Source of the DNA: Gnetum montanum
Lineage: Eukaryota > Streptophyta > Gnetopsida > Gnetales > Gnetaceae
Assembly (NCBI GenBank): GCA_015680685.1
Contig: MNCI01033650.1
Coordinates: forward strand, 906,596 to 970,595
DNA: 64,000 bases
Reading direction: 5' to 3'
In this document: piece after piece, positions 36,165-48,510 of the stretch
Layout of the letters: every line of letters starts with the position of its first letter
How positions within the stretch are numbered: the first letter of the stretch is position 1
The notes under the pieces: generated by a model
The model's input: only the letters and a program-made list of their open reading frames with translations
Told to the model about the DNA's origin: nothing
The model's database searches: none
Position numbers and translations under genes: made by a program

Positions 36165-36350
36165 CCTTTTGCTATGATGATAAACTAGTATCAACATCGA
36201 GTAGCCTTCGTAATGACATTAAACTAGCGGCATCGAGCACCGTCTGCCATGACGTAAAACTAGCACGGTCATTTGCTACGATGATAAACTGGCACATATA
36301 GTCTGCTGGGATCTTAAACTAGCACACGTTCTACCGAGACCTTCAACTAG
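36165..36350 (+). repeat. Array a of R6
   Basis: About six units such as GTCTGCCATGACGTAAAACT followed by AGCAC, directly after the integrase stop. It is homologous to R1, R3 and R5 arrays. Confidence 0.75.
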
Positions 36351-37341
36351 GTTTGTGTCACATCCCCAGAGTGTATCTATGCCAAGTACACATCAAATGA
36401 GCATGCACAGTGCTGACGTGTGGGTGGGATGTTGCAGCTCTGGAACATAGTTCATGACACAATGAGAATGCGATCCAGGACACACGTGACGCTACCACCC
36501 TTGGCATCATGCTGACCCTCTGGAGATGTCATATGGAATTACATTGGCCCTCCAAACCTACCCTTTCCATGGCCCATCGCCTTGATAGTAGTTCCCTGGC
36601 TAGTTCCCGCAATTGGAGTTCCAGTAGTATTGTGGCCTAGCCACAATATTGTTACTCTCCAGCCCCCTGCCAATGCCTCGACTAACATGACATTTAGCTA
36701 TGTGGTAGTTCATCCCATAGCTAAACTGAGAATGCATGCGTGTGGCAGGGATTCCAAAGCATCCATGCTCACAGCAACTCCCGACATGTTCGAGGCCAGG
36801 TCCTCCATGTCGATGCTGCCAAAGCCGCTGCTGGCCTTCCTGCTTTGGACATTGCACACCAGAGATGATGCCCAACAACTTCAACAATGCCAAAAGCTAG
36901 CAAGACCTTTGCCCCTACGGGTACAACTTACGATAGCAGCAAATGCTACAACGTCGCGAAGTGAGTGTAAATTCCATGACGTGCATAACACACCGTGTCA
37001 TATGGAAAGCATCTGTAGGCAGGTCAAAACCCTTCAGGGATGTAACATAACTCATCCTACAAAGGAAACACCTATCCTATGAGAGGTTGAAGAATAGCTC
37101 CAACCAAAGATGAAAACGTGAATGAGTTCCTCATGAGCACTCTGACGAGGGACTCTGCTAAACATCATCTTTGCTCTCTGCCTTAACCTTTGCAAAACCA
37201 ATGCAACACTCTCAAGTGTAGAAAAGTGATGTCTCAACACTCACCAAGCAACAACCTTAACATTTTTCCTACTATGGTATTTCATATTCTTTGCTAACGT
37301 CTATCGAGCCCATCCTCTAGATGTCGACAAAGAGGGGCCAA
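36351..37341 (+). other. 3' untranslated tail and polypurine tract of R6
   Basis: Non-coding and aligned with the R3 and R5 tails. An open frame at 36582-37082 has no conserved counterpart in R3 or R5. The polypurine tract GACAAAGAGGGGCCAA lies at 37326-37341. Confidence 0.6.
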
Positions 37342-38955
37342 TGAAACACCCCAAAAATTTTGAAGTCATTCTTGCTTCACCAGGCCTTGCAATTCGTGTA
37401 GAACCATGAAAATTCTTCAAAAGGAGAACGCTCTAAATTTAGGCTAGCTAGCTTGGAAAATTTTCTACTTTAGGTGTAAACAGTCTCTATGGGTCATCCC
37501 GCCTATCCACCTAAGTAGTGTGCCAAGCCGACAACCTGCTCAGAAACGATGCACAAAGTCAACAGCAGTGCTCAAGATGCATGAAACAGTTTGGCAAGTT
37601 TTCTAAGTTACAAAGTCTACTATGCTATGCTACGCCCCACTATGTAGCATAGCAAGCTTCAGAAAAAAATTGCAAAACGAAGTGCCACACTATCCAACGT
37701 AGTGTAGCATGGCAACAACTATACAACCAGTTCCCTCACTCAACTTCAAGACCTTCAACAATGTCCCTTTCCATCAAGAAGCAGCGGATCATGTCTGCTA
37801 CTAGGCTATGCTAAGATACATGGCGCAGCAAAGTGTAGCAATCCTGCGGAAGAGATAGAAGGCAGCTCCAAGAGCAAAATCAGCAAGCTTACGAGTCTTG
37901 CAACACAGGAAGCAAATTTTGCAAGTCGGCAAAGTTTTCATGACTAAGGCCAATCACTATGGTACACTACGCTATGTAGCATAGCATCGCATAGCAAGCA
38001 TGCAACACACATATAGTGGAACATGCGACAAGGTGCTATGCTATGCTAAACATGCTATGCTACAAAGCATAGCAAGGCGTGATGGTGGTTGTGCGACATC
38101 AATGCACTTCACCTAATTGGACCATTGGCACACATCTCTAGACGCTGATGGTGCAATTACAACATGGTAGGCTCATAGTTACAGCATGGTAGGCTTGCAG
38201 TACAATAGTCATGCAAGTCCAATGGTCATGCATGGCACGTGCAACACAAGCAAGTCAACATGGGACCAAGCCACATGGCATCCAAACCATCCCTTTCGCA
38301 TGCCCTTGGTCCTATAAATACCCCAACAAATAGCATTCAAAGGGTTCAAAAAATTTTCTTGATTCTTTGACTTTTCCTCTCTCTGGCATTAAAGTTCTCT
38401 TCCATGCACATTGTAACATCAAGCATTGTAAGCTTTCTATTTAACTCTGCAAACAGTGAGCATTTGAAGTTGGCATTTTGTTCCATCCCATTTCTACCAC
38501 CTTGGTAGAATCCCTGCATTGTCAGCACCCACGTGCATGCCCAAGCAGACAACCTGTTTCTCTCTACACACCTTGGTTACTCTCAGGATCTCTGCAGTCT
38601 GCCATGCTGTGCAACCAACTGTATCCACCTTGACAGAGCAAACTTGTAGCTTCGGAGCGGTGCATTTTTCTAATTGCATTATACTTTGTTTCCTGCTTAT
38701 TGTTGTGTTTTGCACTATTTTTTCTGCTTTATTTACTTCCAAGCATTACTTCGCATTTTTGTCCTTGTTTTCAAAACTATATGTTGCAAAAGACTATATA
38801 GATGCCTATTAAGTCACTGTCTGATCGACCAGATCATTTAGGATGCCCTGTATCTACTCACACCCAACATGGCCCTCCCGTGGGTACGAGGTCGAAATAG
38901 TCACGCCCACTGACCCCTCGGTGTTTTCCACCCGTTGACATTTTCAATTGCTACA
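37342..38955 (+). repeat. 3' LTR of R6 (1614 bp)
   Basis: TGAAACACCCC to TTTTCAATTGCTACA, with intact TG and CA ends. It pairs with 20924-22549, and most differences seen by eye are transitions. The TATA box is at 38313-38320. Confidence 0.85.
38313..38320 (+). promoter_or_regulatory. TATA box of the R6 3' LTR
   Basis: TATAAATA in CCTATAAATACCCC. It would direct any transcript outward into R5. Confidence 0.55.
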
Positions 38956-39243
38956 AGGGGTGCGACGCAAACCTAGTTTAAGGTCTTGGTAGACCATGTG
39001 CTGGTTTAAGGTTCCAATGGACCACTATGCTGGTTTAACATCCTAGCAGACCATACATGCCAATTTAACGTCATAGCGGATGAGCCATGCCAATTTTTCA
39101 TCATAGCACATGATGCTCGATTTCGCTAGTTTAATGTCGTTGCGGATGCTTCTCGGTGCTACTAGTTTAACGTCATTATGGACGGTGATCACTATTGTTG
39201 CTAGTTTATCATCGTAGCAAATGGTGAAGGCTACTATTGTGCT
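38956..39243 (-). repeat. Array a of R5
   Basis: About eight units read as CTAGTTTAACGTCGTTGCGG followed by A on the plus strand, that is TAAACTAG on the minus sense strand. It continues the R5 tail interrupted at 20923 and meets the integrase stop at 39244-39246. The first five bases are the R6 target duplicate. Confidence 0.75.
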
Positions 39244-40436
39244 TTAGATGTAGTACGGCTTGAGGCATGAGTGATTCACTAGGTTGGTGAACTTGTTGTT
39301 GTCCATGTCCACTAGCTTGAAGGCTCCATTTCCAAAGGCTTTAGTGACCACGTAAGGACCTTCCCAGTTGGCTAAGAATTTTTTCATGTGCTCATGGATG
39401 GCCTTGAGGATGAGGTCTCCCTTCTACACTAGCCATGGATGTGGGTCTACACGATGCTTCTGGTGATGCTTGCTTTGGTAGTGCTCGATGTGTCTCAGTG
39501 TTTGTGCACGCTCCTCTTCTATTGAGTCGAGGTCGATGATCCACAACTAGTTGTTCTGGGCTTTGCTCATGACATCCACGAGGATCATTCGGAGTGATGG
39601 TACCTGAAACTCAAGAGGCAACATAGCTTCAAATATCTAAAAAAGGTTGTAAAGATTCTTACTTGTCACCATTCTGCACATCATTTGGTAGGCCCACAGA
39701 ATGTAGAGGAGTTGCTCATGCCACCGCCTCTTGCTGTTGTTAAGTGTCTGCTTCAGCAAGTTGATGATGGATTTATTTGTAGCCTCCACCTACCCATTCT
39801 CTTACAGATAATAGGGGGAAGAGAATGATTACTTAATGCCTAGATTATTGCAGAAGGTTTGGGTTTCTGTGCTACTGAACTATGGCCCATTGTCAGTCAC
39901 AATAGTCATTGGAAGCCTGAATCTGGTTACGATGTTGTACAGGATGAAATGATAGATTTGTTGAGACATCCTCTTCCTCAAGGGGATAGCTTCCACCCAC
40001 TTGGTAAAGTACTTAGTGGTGGTGATAATGACACTATGCCCTATGGAGGACTTAGGTGTGATAGGCCCTATGAGGTCTAATCCCCATCCATGGAAGGGCC
40101 ACATGATTTGCATTGGGTGCAGGTCTACAGGTGCTACGTGTCTAAAATTTGCATATATCTAGCACATGTCACATGTCTTTACTTTCATCAGGAAATCACG
40201 CTCCATGTGGGGCCAGTACTACCCTAGGTGTCTAATTTTTGCAACCATAGCCCTGGGTGCTATGTGTCCATCACAAAGCCCCTCATGAACCTCATTAGCT
40301 ACCTTCTGCGCTTGCTCCCCACCCACACATGCTAGCAATATCCCATCGTAGGAACATCGGCACAGGGCGTTATTTCCCATGAGCACGTATTGCTGGGCAT
40401 GCATACGGATTGCATCTCTCTGGGCATATGTCAATC
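39244..40436 (-). pseudogene. pol: Integrase part of R5 pol (distal to R7)
   Basis: Minus-strand translation starts at the R7 junction with TYAQRDAIRMHAQQYV. It continues with VHEGLCDGHIAP (zinc finger), GWGLDLIGPITP and VTDNGPQFSS (catalytic core), EATNKSIINLLKQ (third acid), NWEGPYVVTKAFGNGAFKL (GPY/F module) and KPYYI. It is in frame with 57793-60110 once R7 is removed. Stops occur, for example after KIRHLG and in the CxxC region. It is inactive both by stops and by the insertion. Confidence 0.8.
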
Positions 40437-42215
40437 TATACCGTCCAAAATCATCAGTGCAAAGTTAGAATGAAACAAACACTAAGAGATCCTTGGAGGA
40501 AATAAAGAAGACCCTACCTTTGCTTCAGGGCAAGCTGGAATGGACGAAGGTAGAGTGCCTCAAATGGTCCATGGACGAATCAAACGAGGACTTCCCCAAT
40601 GTACACACTTTGTAATGTATTGGGTTATATGTAAACAATGCACATTAAATGTAATCCATAATCATAAACATGCACAATAATGTAAACGAGAATGTAAACG
40701 TAAACTGGAAAAACAAAGAAAACTACAGTAAATCTGGGCAAAACGTAACCTGTTTTGTATTGAAAATTGATTACAATGTGCACTGGTCAGAATGTAGTTA
40801 TGGATTGATCACAAGGCAGACGTTTAGCCCCAATGGGTGATGATAGGTGCTGGAAGATGCAGGTTTTGGGTTGCAGGGAAATGCAGCATCCAAGTCTGAT
40901 GCCCAGTGTACAAAGGTTGATGCCCAGATCTGCTAAGTGTCCCAGATTCAATTTTTGTGTCTGTTTGTAAAAATTCCCCCCCCCCCCTAGATCTAGTAAA
41001 AAATCAAGGTTTTTATAAGATCTTGGGCGACAGATTCAAATCTGGGAGAAGATGAGTGGCTATGAGGTGAGAAAAATTCAGATCGGGAGATAGGTGGATA
41101 CGTTACAACTATACAAAATGTAGTGTACATGCTGGCATATGAACACCTAGTGTATAGGCTTGGAATGCTCAAAAAACTTAAAATTTACAAAAGAATAAGG
41201 ATGATGTCTCTGGCTTCTGGATCCATGCTTTGGCCTACTGTTTTTGGCCTCAGCGTATCTTGAAATTCTCTGGCCTGTGTTGGCATCCACGTACAACATT
41301 CAGCATATGAGATTGGGCATCTAGCATGCGTACGCTAGCGTATACGCTCTATATGCTCCATACGCTGGCGTATATGCTTCATACATTGGCCAACATATAC
41401 CAAAGTGTGCTCAGCGTAAATAGGTGAAAATGGCTCATTGGAAGCCCAGAACTAAAATTTTTGAAGCCTGTGACCTTGTAGGATTATTTCCCATGTCCTA
41501 AGGATCAATTCTAGGTTGAAAACTTGCCAAAAAGTGCTTGATTTTCCCCGTTCATGGTGGTGTATGCTGGGCTATACGCTGGCTAGTGTATAGCAAGGTG
41601 TACCCAGCGTATACACATGAAAATGCATCATTTCAAGGTCAAAAATTGATCTTCACAAGCCAATGATTATTCTCAATAGTTTTCCTACCTCCAAGAGTTG
41701 ATTTGATGTGAAAATATTGCTCTGTGATGCCTGTTTTAGGCCCCTTTTGATGGTATACGCTGGGCTATATGCTGGCCAGCGTATACCAAGGTGTGCTCAA
41801 CATATACACATAAAAATGCATCATTTAGGACCCAAAATTGAATTTTTAGGAGGCTAGGAGCTGCTGGGGACCTTTGGGAAGGTCATGGGGGGTCTAGACG
41901 CTCAATTCTGGAATGTTTTGACTCATTTTTGGGGCTCAAAAGCTTCCATACGCTGGTCTGTACGCTGGCTAGCGTACAACCCAATGTGAACAGAGTATAC
42001 TTGGTCAAAACTAAGTATTTTGAATCCAAAACTTGAAATTTATCATGCCAGATGTTGGTGTAGTCACTTGTGTTTCCCAAGGAACATTTTTTCTTTTTAA
42101 TTATGCTCCATTCAATGTTGTTTTGATGCTCTGGAGCTTGGTCATGCTGGGGATCATCATGACTTAGCTTTATTTTCTATCTGAAAGTGCTAGCCAAAAT
42201 TTTTCTATGTTTTCA
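40437..42215 (-). repeat. 3' LTR of R7 (1779 bp)
   Basis: On the plus strand it runs from TATACCGTCC (TG changed to TA) to CTATGTTTTCA. Compared with the right LTR, most differences in the first 500 bases are C/T or G/A. A TATA-like TTATAAAA on the minus strand lies near 41011-41019. A run of about twelve C is at 40977-40988. Confidence 0.85.
41325..42005. repeat. GTATACGCTGG repeat block in the R7 3' LTR
   Basis: Four degenerate copies of a unit of about 185-190 bp (landmarks near 41340, 41570, 41752 and 41945). Each carries TATACGCTGGGCTATACGCTGG then CCAGCGTATACC as nested inverted repeats, followed by CACATGAAAATGCATCATTT. The other LTR has the same block at about 56920-57565 and R8 has a related pair. 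Confidence 0.7.
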
Positions 42216-43365
42216 TTGGCCCCTGTTTGTTGATTCCTAGAGGAATCGACCCAAGAGGAATCAACAAAGAAGTACAAAAAACTGCAAGCAACCCGATAGT
42301 CAGCATTGTCCTTAGGCACTTGTCGTCGCACCATTTTCAAATTACATGGGAGTAGGAAATAAGGTTTTGAGATGAATAGCGAGGATGTTTGCATTTGTGG
42401 GATTGGAAATTGATCAAGGGATTGTGCTAGTGTGGGAGAGGAGTATTCATCTGTGTGAATGACTTATGTTGGTCCTTGTCAATAGCCAGTATTTGGTAGA
42501 CTTGGAACCACGGTGTGAGCTGTGCGTCCTTTGGAGAAACAAGACTCTCGTATCATGTTCAAGAGCACTTGTTGTCACAACCATAGCCACGTGATGAGGT
42601 GATGTGTTCTTTGGAGAAATAGGACCCTTGTGGGGTCTCCAAGAAAACCCATTTTCTGACAGCCAAAGCCACGCAGTGACGTGAAACATGATGGTGTGAG
42701 ACACAAACGGTTCTTTCCAAGACAACTGCCTTCCTCCTGGGGCTTGTATGGGAAGTGTCAAGGGTCTTGTGGTTCATTTTTCTCTTTGCTCTTTAATCTT
42801 TTCTTTTTCTTTTTCTTTTTCTTTTGTTTCTTTTTTTTTGTGTACAAGAGCTTTCTTTTAATTTTTCACTTATGCTCATGTGCCGTGTTGTGTTTTGCAA
42901 CTACTTGAGAGTGTCACAGTGTGCAACAGTGTGCTCAAAGTTTTGGGGTGTACTGGGTGTATCTAGGAACTGTAACTAGGTAGGAAGGGGAATGAGAGTG
43001 TTGGGGAAATGGAGAATGTATCGAGAACTGGGAATGTACTTTTGAAAAGATTGATTAACCTGGTTACGTGCATAAGAAACAGTGTGGCACCTTGTCACTG
43101 TGATGAAGTGTATTCATGTACAAGCATCACTGGGTGTCATCCTGCAAACAAAACTTCAAGAGGACAAGAAAACCACAAGTGAATAAGTTAGCAAACACTT
43201 TAGACACAAATGTGGCCAATGCAAATGGAGGCACCATGTGAAACTTAAGGCAAACAAAATGAGCAGAAATAGTGTTGTTAGAGTCAATGTGATGAATGAT
43301 GTGGTAGGCATTGATGAAGAAATGTCATGAATTATAGTAGTAGATGAATGTGCCAGAGATGATCT
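42216..43365 (-). other. 3' untranslated tail and polypurine tract of R7
   Basis: Next to the LTR the reverse complement of TTGGCCCCTGTTTGTTGATTC gives the polypurine tract (42216-42230). A T-rich microsatellite of TTTTC type is at 42795-42840. No conserved protein is seen. Confidence 0.55.
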
Positions 43366-44130
43366 TACCAATTTATAGTCTTAGTGGACTTTCGTGGGTT
43401 ATTTTTACGTCATAACCCATTGGACGTTGCTAGTTTATAGTCGTAGCGGACGGTGCGATGCTAGTTTATAGTCATGGTAGACTATGAAGAGGCAAGCTAG
43501 TTTATAGTCTTAGTAGATTCTAGTAAACAAAACTGTGGTAGTTTAATGTCATACTGAACGCTCTATGGTATCAGTTTTAGGTCATGATGCCAGGATCGCT
43601 CTGTGGTGTTAGTTTTGAGTCATAACCCAGGACATTCAGTGGTATCACTTTACCGTCATGATGCCAGGATGATAGTGTGCATTATGAGTGTGACCGGTGG
43701 TGTCAATTTACTGTTATGATGCCAAGATGAATCTGTGGTATCTATTTATCATCATGATGCTAGGATAAATCTGTGTTATTAGTTTATCATCATGATGCTA
43801 GGACGATAGTGTGCATTATGAGTGTGACCAGTGGTGTCAATTTACTGTCATGATGCCAGGACGAATCTGTGGTATCAGTTTATAGTCATGATCCTAGGAT
43901 GAATCTGTGGTATCAGTTTATCGTCATGATTCCAGGATGATAGTGTGCATTATGAGTGTGACTGGTGGTGTTAGTTTACTATCATGACGCCAGGACAGAT
44001 CTATGGTATCAGTTTATCGTCATGATGCTAGGACGAATCTGTGGTATCAGTTNGTGGTATCAGTTTATCGTCATGATGCTAGGACGAATCTGTGGTATCA
44101 GTTTATCATCATGATGCTAGGATGAATGCA
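43366..44130 (-). repeat. Array a of R7, with an N inside
   Basis: About 18 units of 35-42 bp on the plus strand such as GGTATCAGTTTATCGTCATG then ATGCTAGGAC. The TCGTCATGA part is self-complementary. A higher-order unit with GTGTGCATTATGAGTGTGACC recurs three times (near 43675, 43810 and 43945). An N at 44053 is flanked by two copies of GTGGTATCAGTT. Confidence 0.75.
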
Positions 44131-44143
44131 TATCTAAGTGACT

Positions 44144-47100
44144 TCAAATGTAGAATAGCTTGAGGTACAAATGATTTTTTGGATGTGCAAGCTCGTTTCT
44201 ATACATGTCAGCTAGTTTGAGCACTCTGTTATCGTACGCTTTGGTGACCAAGTAAGGCCCTTTCCAGTTGGCTGAGAATTTGTCCGGGTGTTCACGGACC
44301 GCCTTAAGTACAAGGTCACCTTCTTTGATCGAGTGCTTGTGAATGTCATGTTGATGACACCATTGTTGTTGCTTTTGGTACCACTCGATTTGATCTAATG
44401 CACACGTGTGTTCCTCCTCCACCAAATCTAGGTCAACAATGCACGAGTCATTATTTTGACATTCATCGAGGAGTCTAGAGAGTGTGATCCTCAAGGATGG
44501 TACCTACAACTCCAAAGGTAAAATAGCTTCTGAACCATAAACAAGACTATATGGGATTTTTCTTGTGGATGTCCTATGCGTTGTTCTATATGCCCATAGT
44601 GCATAAACTAGCTGCTCGTGTCATCTTTGTTTGCTCTGATGAAGCATTTTCTTGAGCACCATGATGATAGTTTTATTTGTGGCTTCTACTTATCCATTGC
44701 TTTGAGGATAATATGGAGATGAGAATAGATTTTTAATGCCTAGGTTGTCGCAAAAGGTTTTTGTTTCAACACTGCTAAATTGTGGTCCATTTTCAGTAAT
44801 GATGGTCATTGGGATGCCAAAACAGGTCAAAATGTTTTCAAGGATAAAGTTGCATACTTGTTTCGAGGTGGTCTTCCTAAGAGGAATAGCCTCTACCCAT
44901 TTCATGAAGTATTGGGTTGTGGTTATGATGAAGCTATGCCCTACCAAAGATGGGGGAATTATTGGTCCAATGATGTCTAACCCCCACTTCTAGAAAGTCA
45001 TGTGATTTGAGCCGTATGCAACTCATTGGGTGGAACATGTATAAGATTACCATGTTTTTGACACGTATCTCATGTTTTGACCTTGGAGAAATAGTCGTAC
45101 TCCATGTGTGGTCAATAGTACCCTAAACATCTTATTTTGGTTGCCATTGCTTTGGGCACTATGTGCCCTCTGCAAAGTCCCTCATGAACTTACTCCACGA
45201 CGGTTTGGGCATCGGTGCTACTAACGCATACCAGCAAAATGCCTTCATAGGATCTATAACATAACATATCCCCTACAAGCGTATACTGCCGAGAGCATTT
45301 TCGCACCGTGTCCTTCTGAGCATTCGTTAGATGTTGAGGTGGTTCACCATGTAGAAGGTACTCCTTTATATCATCGTAAGATTCTACAGCATGTGTCATG
45401 CTGACGGATGCTATGGGAAGTTCATCGGGCACGTCAGTTATGGGCTTGTCGTAGCTTGTGATGGAACTAGGCAACGCATGAAACATGTCCAATGAGATGT
45501 TTAGAGCTAACGTGGCTAGTGCATCTACGATGGTATTATCATTTCAAGAAACATGTTGCACCTCTTTGTTTGTAAATTATTTTAGCAAGTGTTTTGTTAG
45601 GTCACAGTATGGTTGTAAGTGTAGATCTTTACATGCATATATTTTTGTAACCTGGTTAATGACCAATTGTGAATCACCTCGAACTACAAGCCATGTGGTT
45701 CCTGAAGCTAGTGCTACGATGAGACCTCTAAGGAGACCTTCGTACTCTGCCATGTTGTTAGAACTAGGAAAGTTTAAACGATAGGCAAAGGGTCGGATCT
45801 CCCTGGAGGGATATGTGATAACTACCGCAGCACTTCCTCCTCAAGAGGTGGATGCTACATTGAAGTTTAGAATTGCATCGTAGTCATTAGGTACTATGTC
45901 TATTGTATTTATGTTCTCATCAGGAAACTCTAGATTGATTGTTGCTTGGTCTTGTGTTGGTGATGCAATCATTTGATTGACTATGGCTTAACCTTTAACT
46001 AATGATTGAGCTACGTAGTGCAGGTCAAACTTAGCAATCATCGCGTTCCATCTAGCTATCTTGCTTGATTCGTATATGTTGTTCGTGATAGCTCTGAGCA
46101 CGTTGTCTTTACAGATGATATTCACTTGGTTACGGAAGAGATAATGTCGCCACTTCTTTAAGGAAAGATAAGGGCAAGGCATGATCTTTCCATGTCATTG
46201 TAATATTATTCATGGGCTACTAATGCATGGCTCAAGTAGTGAATAGGGGTTTCAGTTCCATCATCGCGTTTCTGACAAAGCATAGATGCGATAGATGATT
46301 CGGATGTTGCAAGGTAGATGTAAAATGGTTTATTTTTCTGTGGTGGATGAATTGTCGGTAGTTGAGCCAGTGATGCTTTGACGTTGTCAAAGGCTTCTTG
46401 GCACTATGGAGTCCATTCAAAATGGACATTCTTGTGCAATAAGTGTTGCATAGGCATCAACTTGTCTGTCATATTTTCAATAAAATGTCTGATAAACTGT
46501 AATCTACCTTGTAGACCGTAGAGTTCAGTAAGGTTGCTAGGTGGTCTCATATTTGTTATTGCTTTAACCTTATCTGGATCTATTCGTATCCCTGTCTTAG
46601 ATACAATGAATCCAAGCATTTTACCTATTTTGACCCCGAAGACACATTTCTTCGAGTTGAGTCTAAGCTCGTATTTTAGATAACATTTCAGTACCAAGTC
46701 TAGATCTTGTATATGTTGCTCAGTTGTTTTTGATTTGACCGCAATGTCATCTACATAGTCATTGAGTGATTTGAACATGTAATCACTAAAGATGAATGTC
46801 ATTTCTCGTTAATATGTGGCCCCAGCGTTCTTGAGACCGAATGGCATCATTGTATAACAAAATGTACCCCATGGTGTCATAAAGATTGTCCTAAGTTGAT
46901 GTTCGGGGTTGATCCTAATCTGGTTGTATCCTAAAAAGCCATCCATAAAGGATAACAATGCATGCCCAGTGGTTGAATCAACAAGTTGATCAATGCTAGG
47001 TAGTGGGAAGTCATCTTTTATGGTTGCAATGTTGAGATCTCGGAAATCAATGCATAGATGAATGCTTCCATTCTTCTTTGGGACTATAACCATGTTGGAT

Positions 47101-47770
47101 ACCCAGTCAGCGTAATTCATAGCTCAGATGAAACCAGCTTGATAAAGCTTTGTGATCTCATTGCAAACTGCCAACGCTACTTCAGGTTTGACCTTGCATG
47201 CTTTTTGTTTCACTGGTCTTAATTTTGGATCAAGTATGATATTGTGCTAGACTATTCGAGGGTCGAGCCCAGGCATGTCAGTGTAAGACCAAGAAAATAC
47301 TTTCATGTTATCTTTTAGCACTCAAGCTATATCACTGGTAAGTTGTGGATTTAACAGAGCACTTAGTTTTAAAATTTTATCTTCGCCACCTAACATAGTT
47401 ATGGGGACTTCAATTAGGGGATCTTTAGTGATGTTATAAGCTTCTAGGTCTAGAGATTTTGTCATTCCTCTAAAGAAATCTAATGTTTCTTGGGTTGATG
47501 CCACAAAAGTATCATATGTTGTTGAGTCTAAGTCAATGGACTCTATGTTGATTTCTCGTGTAATCGTTCCGTGTGATCCATTGATAGACAGTGGTAAGAA
47601 TAATTTCCTTCTATCCATGGTGTTTGCTCCTGCCAATAAACAGTGAGAAAAGTTAGCAAGGTGGTTTTGCTATTTTTCTCATGTAAGTAATTTATATGTT
47701 TAAACAAGGCTAAGGCATGCAATGGTAGTTTATCGTCATACCCGGACGCATGGCAGTTTAAGGCCATGTC
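44144..47770 (-). pseudogene. pol: Pol of R7: RT, RNase H, second RNase H, integrase
   Basis: The N-terminal leader (about 47636-47320, DPLIEVPITMLGGEDKILKL) precedes RT at 47120-46404, with FRDLNIATIKDDFPLPS, MPFGLKNAGATY and YVDDIAVKS. Gypsy RNase H follows (46400-46000) with a frameshift near 46185. The archaeal-type RNase H (about 45870-45500) has NNMAEYEGLLRG and VRGDSQLVINQ, with asparagine at the first acid (FNVAS). Integrase (45200-44144) has HEGLCRGHIVP, VIITTT-like core sequence, ENGPQFSSVET, where other copies have TDNGPQF, and NWKGPYLVTKAY. It needs at least two frame changes and carries stops. The RT block is the least damaged in the window. Confidence 0.8.
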
Positions 47771-47970
47771 AGACCATGCATGTTAGTTTATAGTCATAAT
47801 GGACTATTCATGGTAATTTAAGGCCATACCGGGCCATCATGGCAATTTAAGGCCATACCAAGCCATCATGATAGTTTAAGGCCATACCGGGCCATGCATG
47901 TCAATTTATAGTCATAACGAACTAGTCATGGTAGTTTAAGGCCATACCGGGCCATCATGATTTTTTGATG
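47700..47970 (-). repeat. Array c of R7
   Basis: Eight or so units of about 30 bp, plus strand GGTAGTTTAAGGCCATACCG then GGCCATCATG. GGCC pairs flank six bases in each. It sits before pol, as array c of R4, R5 and R6 does, but with GGCC instead of GGTC/GACC. Confidence 0.75.
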
Positions 47971-48149
47971 ATTTTTTGGTTTATTTTGAATCCATATTTA
48001 TGTTTAACTTTAGAAACGTGTGGTCGTGGCATGTGTTAATATACTTTTACTCTAAGTTTAAACCACAAGGCTGAACGTGAGAAGGGTGAGCTAAATCATG
48101 TATATTATTTCATTATATTTTTATATATTTTTTTTGTCTTTAGGTTTAG

Positions 48150-48510
48150 GTGTCAATAGGGGCCAGCGTAAACCATTGGTAATGGTATGTAGATATATTT
48201 TTGTTTTGTATATTTAAAAGGGGCCAGCGTCCCCAAAAATAGGGTCAACATGGGCATTAGCTCTTAAATATTTCATTTTATTTAATTTTTTATGTTGATT
48301 TTGGTGTTGATGATAGAGGGCCAGCGTCCTAAAAAATTGGAGATGATTTTATCTTTTATTTTTCTTTGTTTTTGTTTTGGCTTAGGTATGGGTGTATGTT
48401 CTATAGGATCAAAGTAAAGGGGAAATTTACTAATTTTATTCTTAAATGTTTCTAAGTTTAGGGTGTTTTTACCCACAAGGGTCAGTGTGGAGGCCCATAT
48501 GGAGTAAAAT
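48150..48510. repeat. Dispersed GGGGCCAGCGT repeats in the R7 slot
   Basis: Four occurrences of GGCCAGCGT or a near match (48160, 48222, 48309 and a diverged GTCAGTGT at 48481), each before AAA-rich sequence. Too few and too diverged to call a clear array. Confidence 0.4.

Larger units (their letters stand above)
20924..38955 (+). mobile_element. R6: Tat-like element with both LTRs, 18,032 bp
   Basis: It has a 5' LTR, primer site, tandem-repeat leader, gag-protease, array b, opposite-strand accessory gene, array c, RT-RNaseH-RNaseH-integrase, array a, tail, polypurine tract and 3' LTR, all in the expected order. Candidate target duplications are GGGGG (20919-20923) and AGGGG (38956-38960), one base apart. 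It is inserted in the R5 3' tail. The two LTRs differ at many sites, mostly transitions, so it is not recent. It is the reference copy for the family architecture. Confidence 0.85.

Noticed and set aside
36582-37082. Open frame of 166 codons in the R6 tail
   Set aside because: The aligned tails of R3 and R5 have stops and indels in this frame, so it is probably by chance.
43366-44130. CRISPR-like array of regular units
   Set aside because: The units vary throughout and there are no distinct spacers. The setting is a plant retrotransposon tail.
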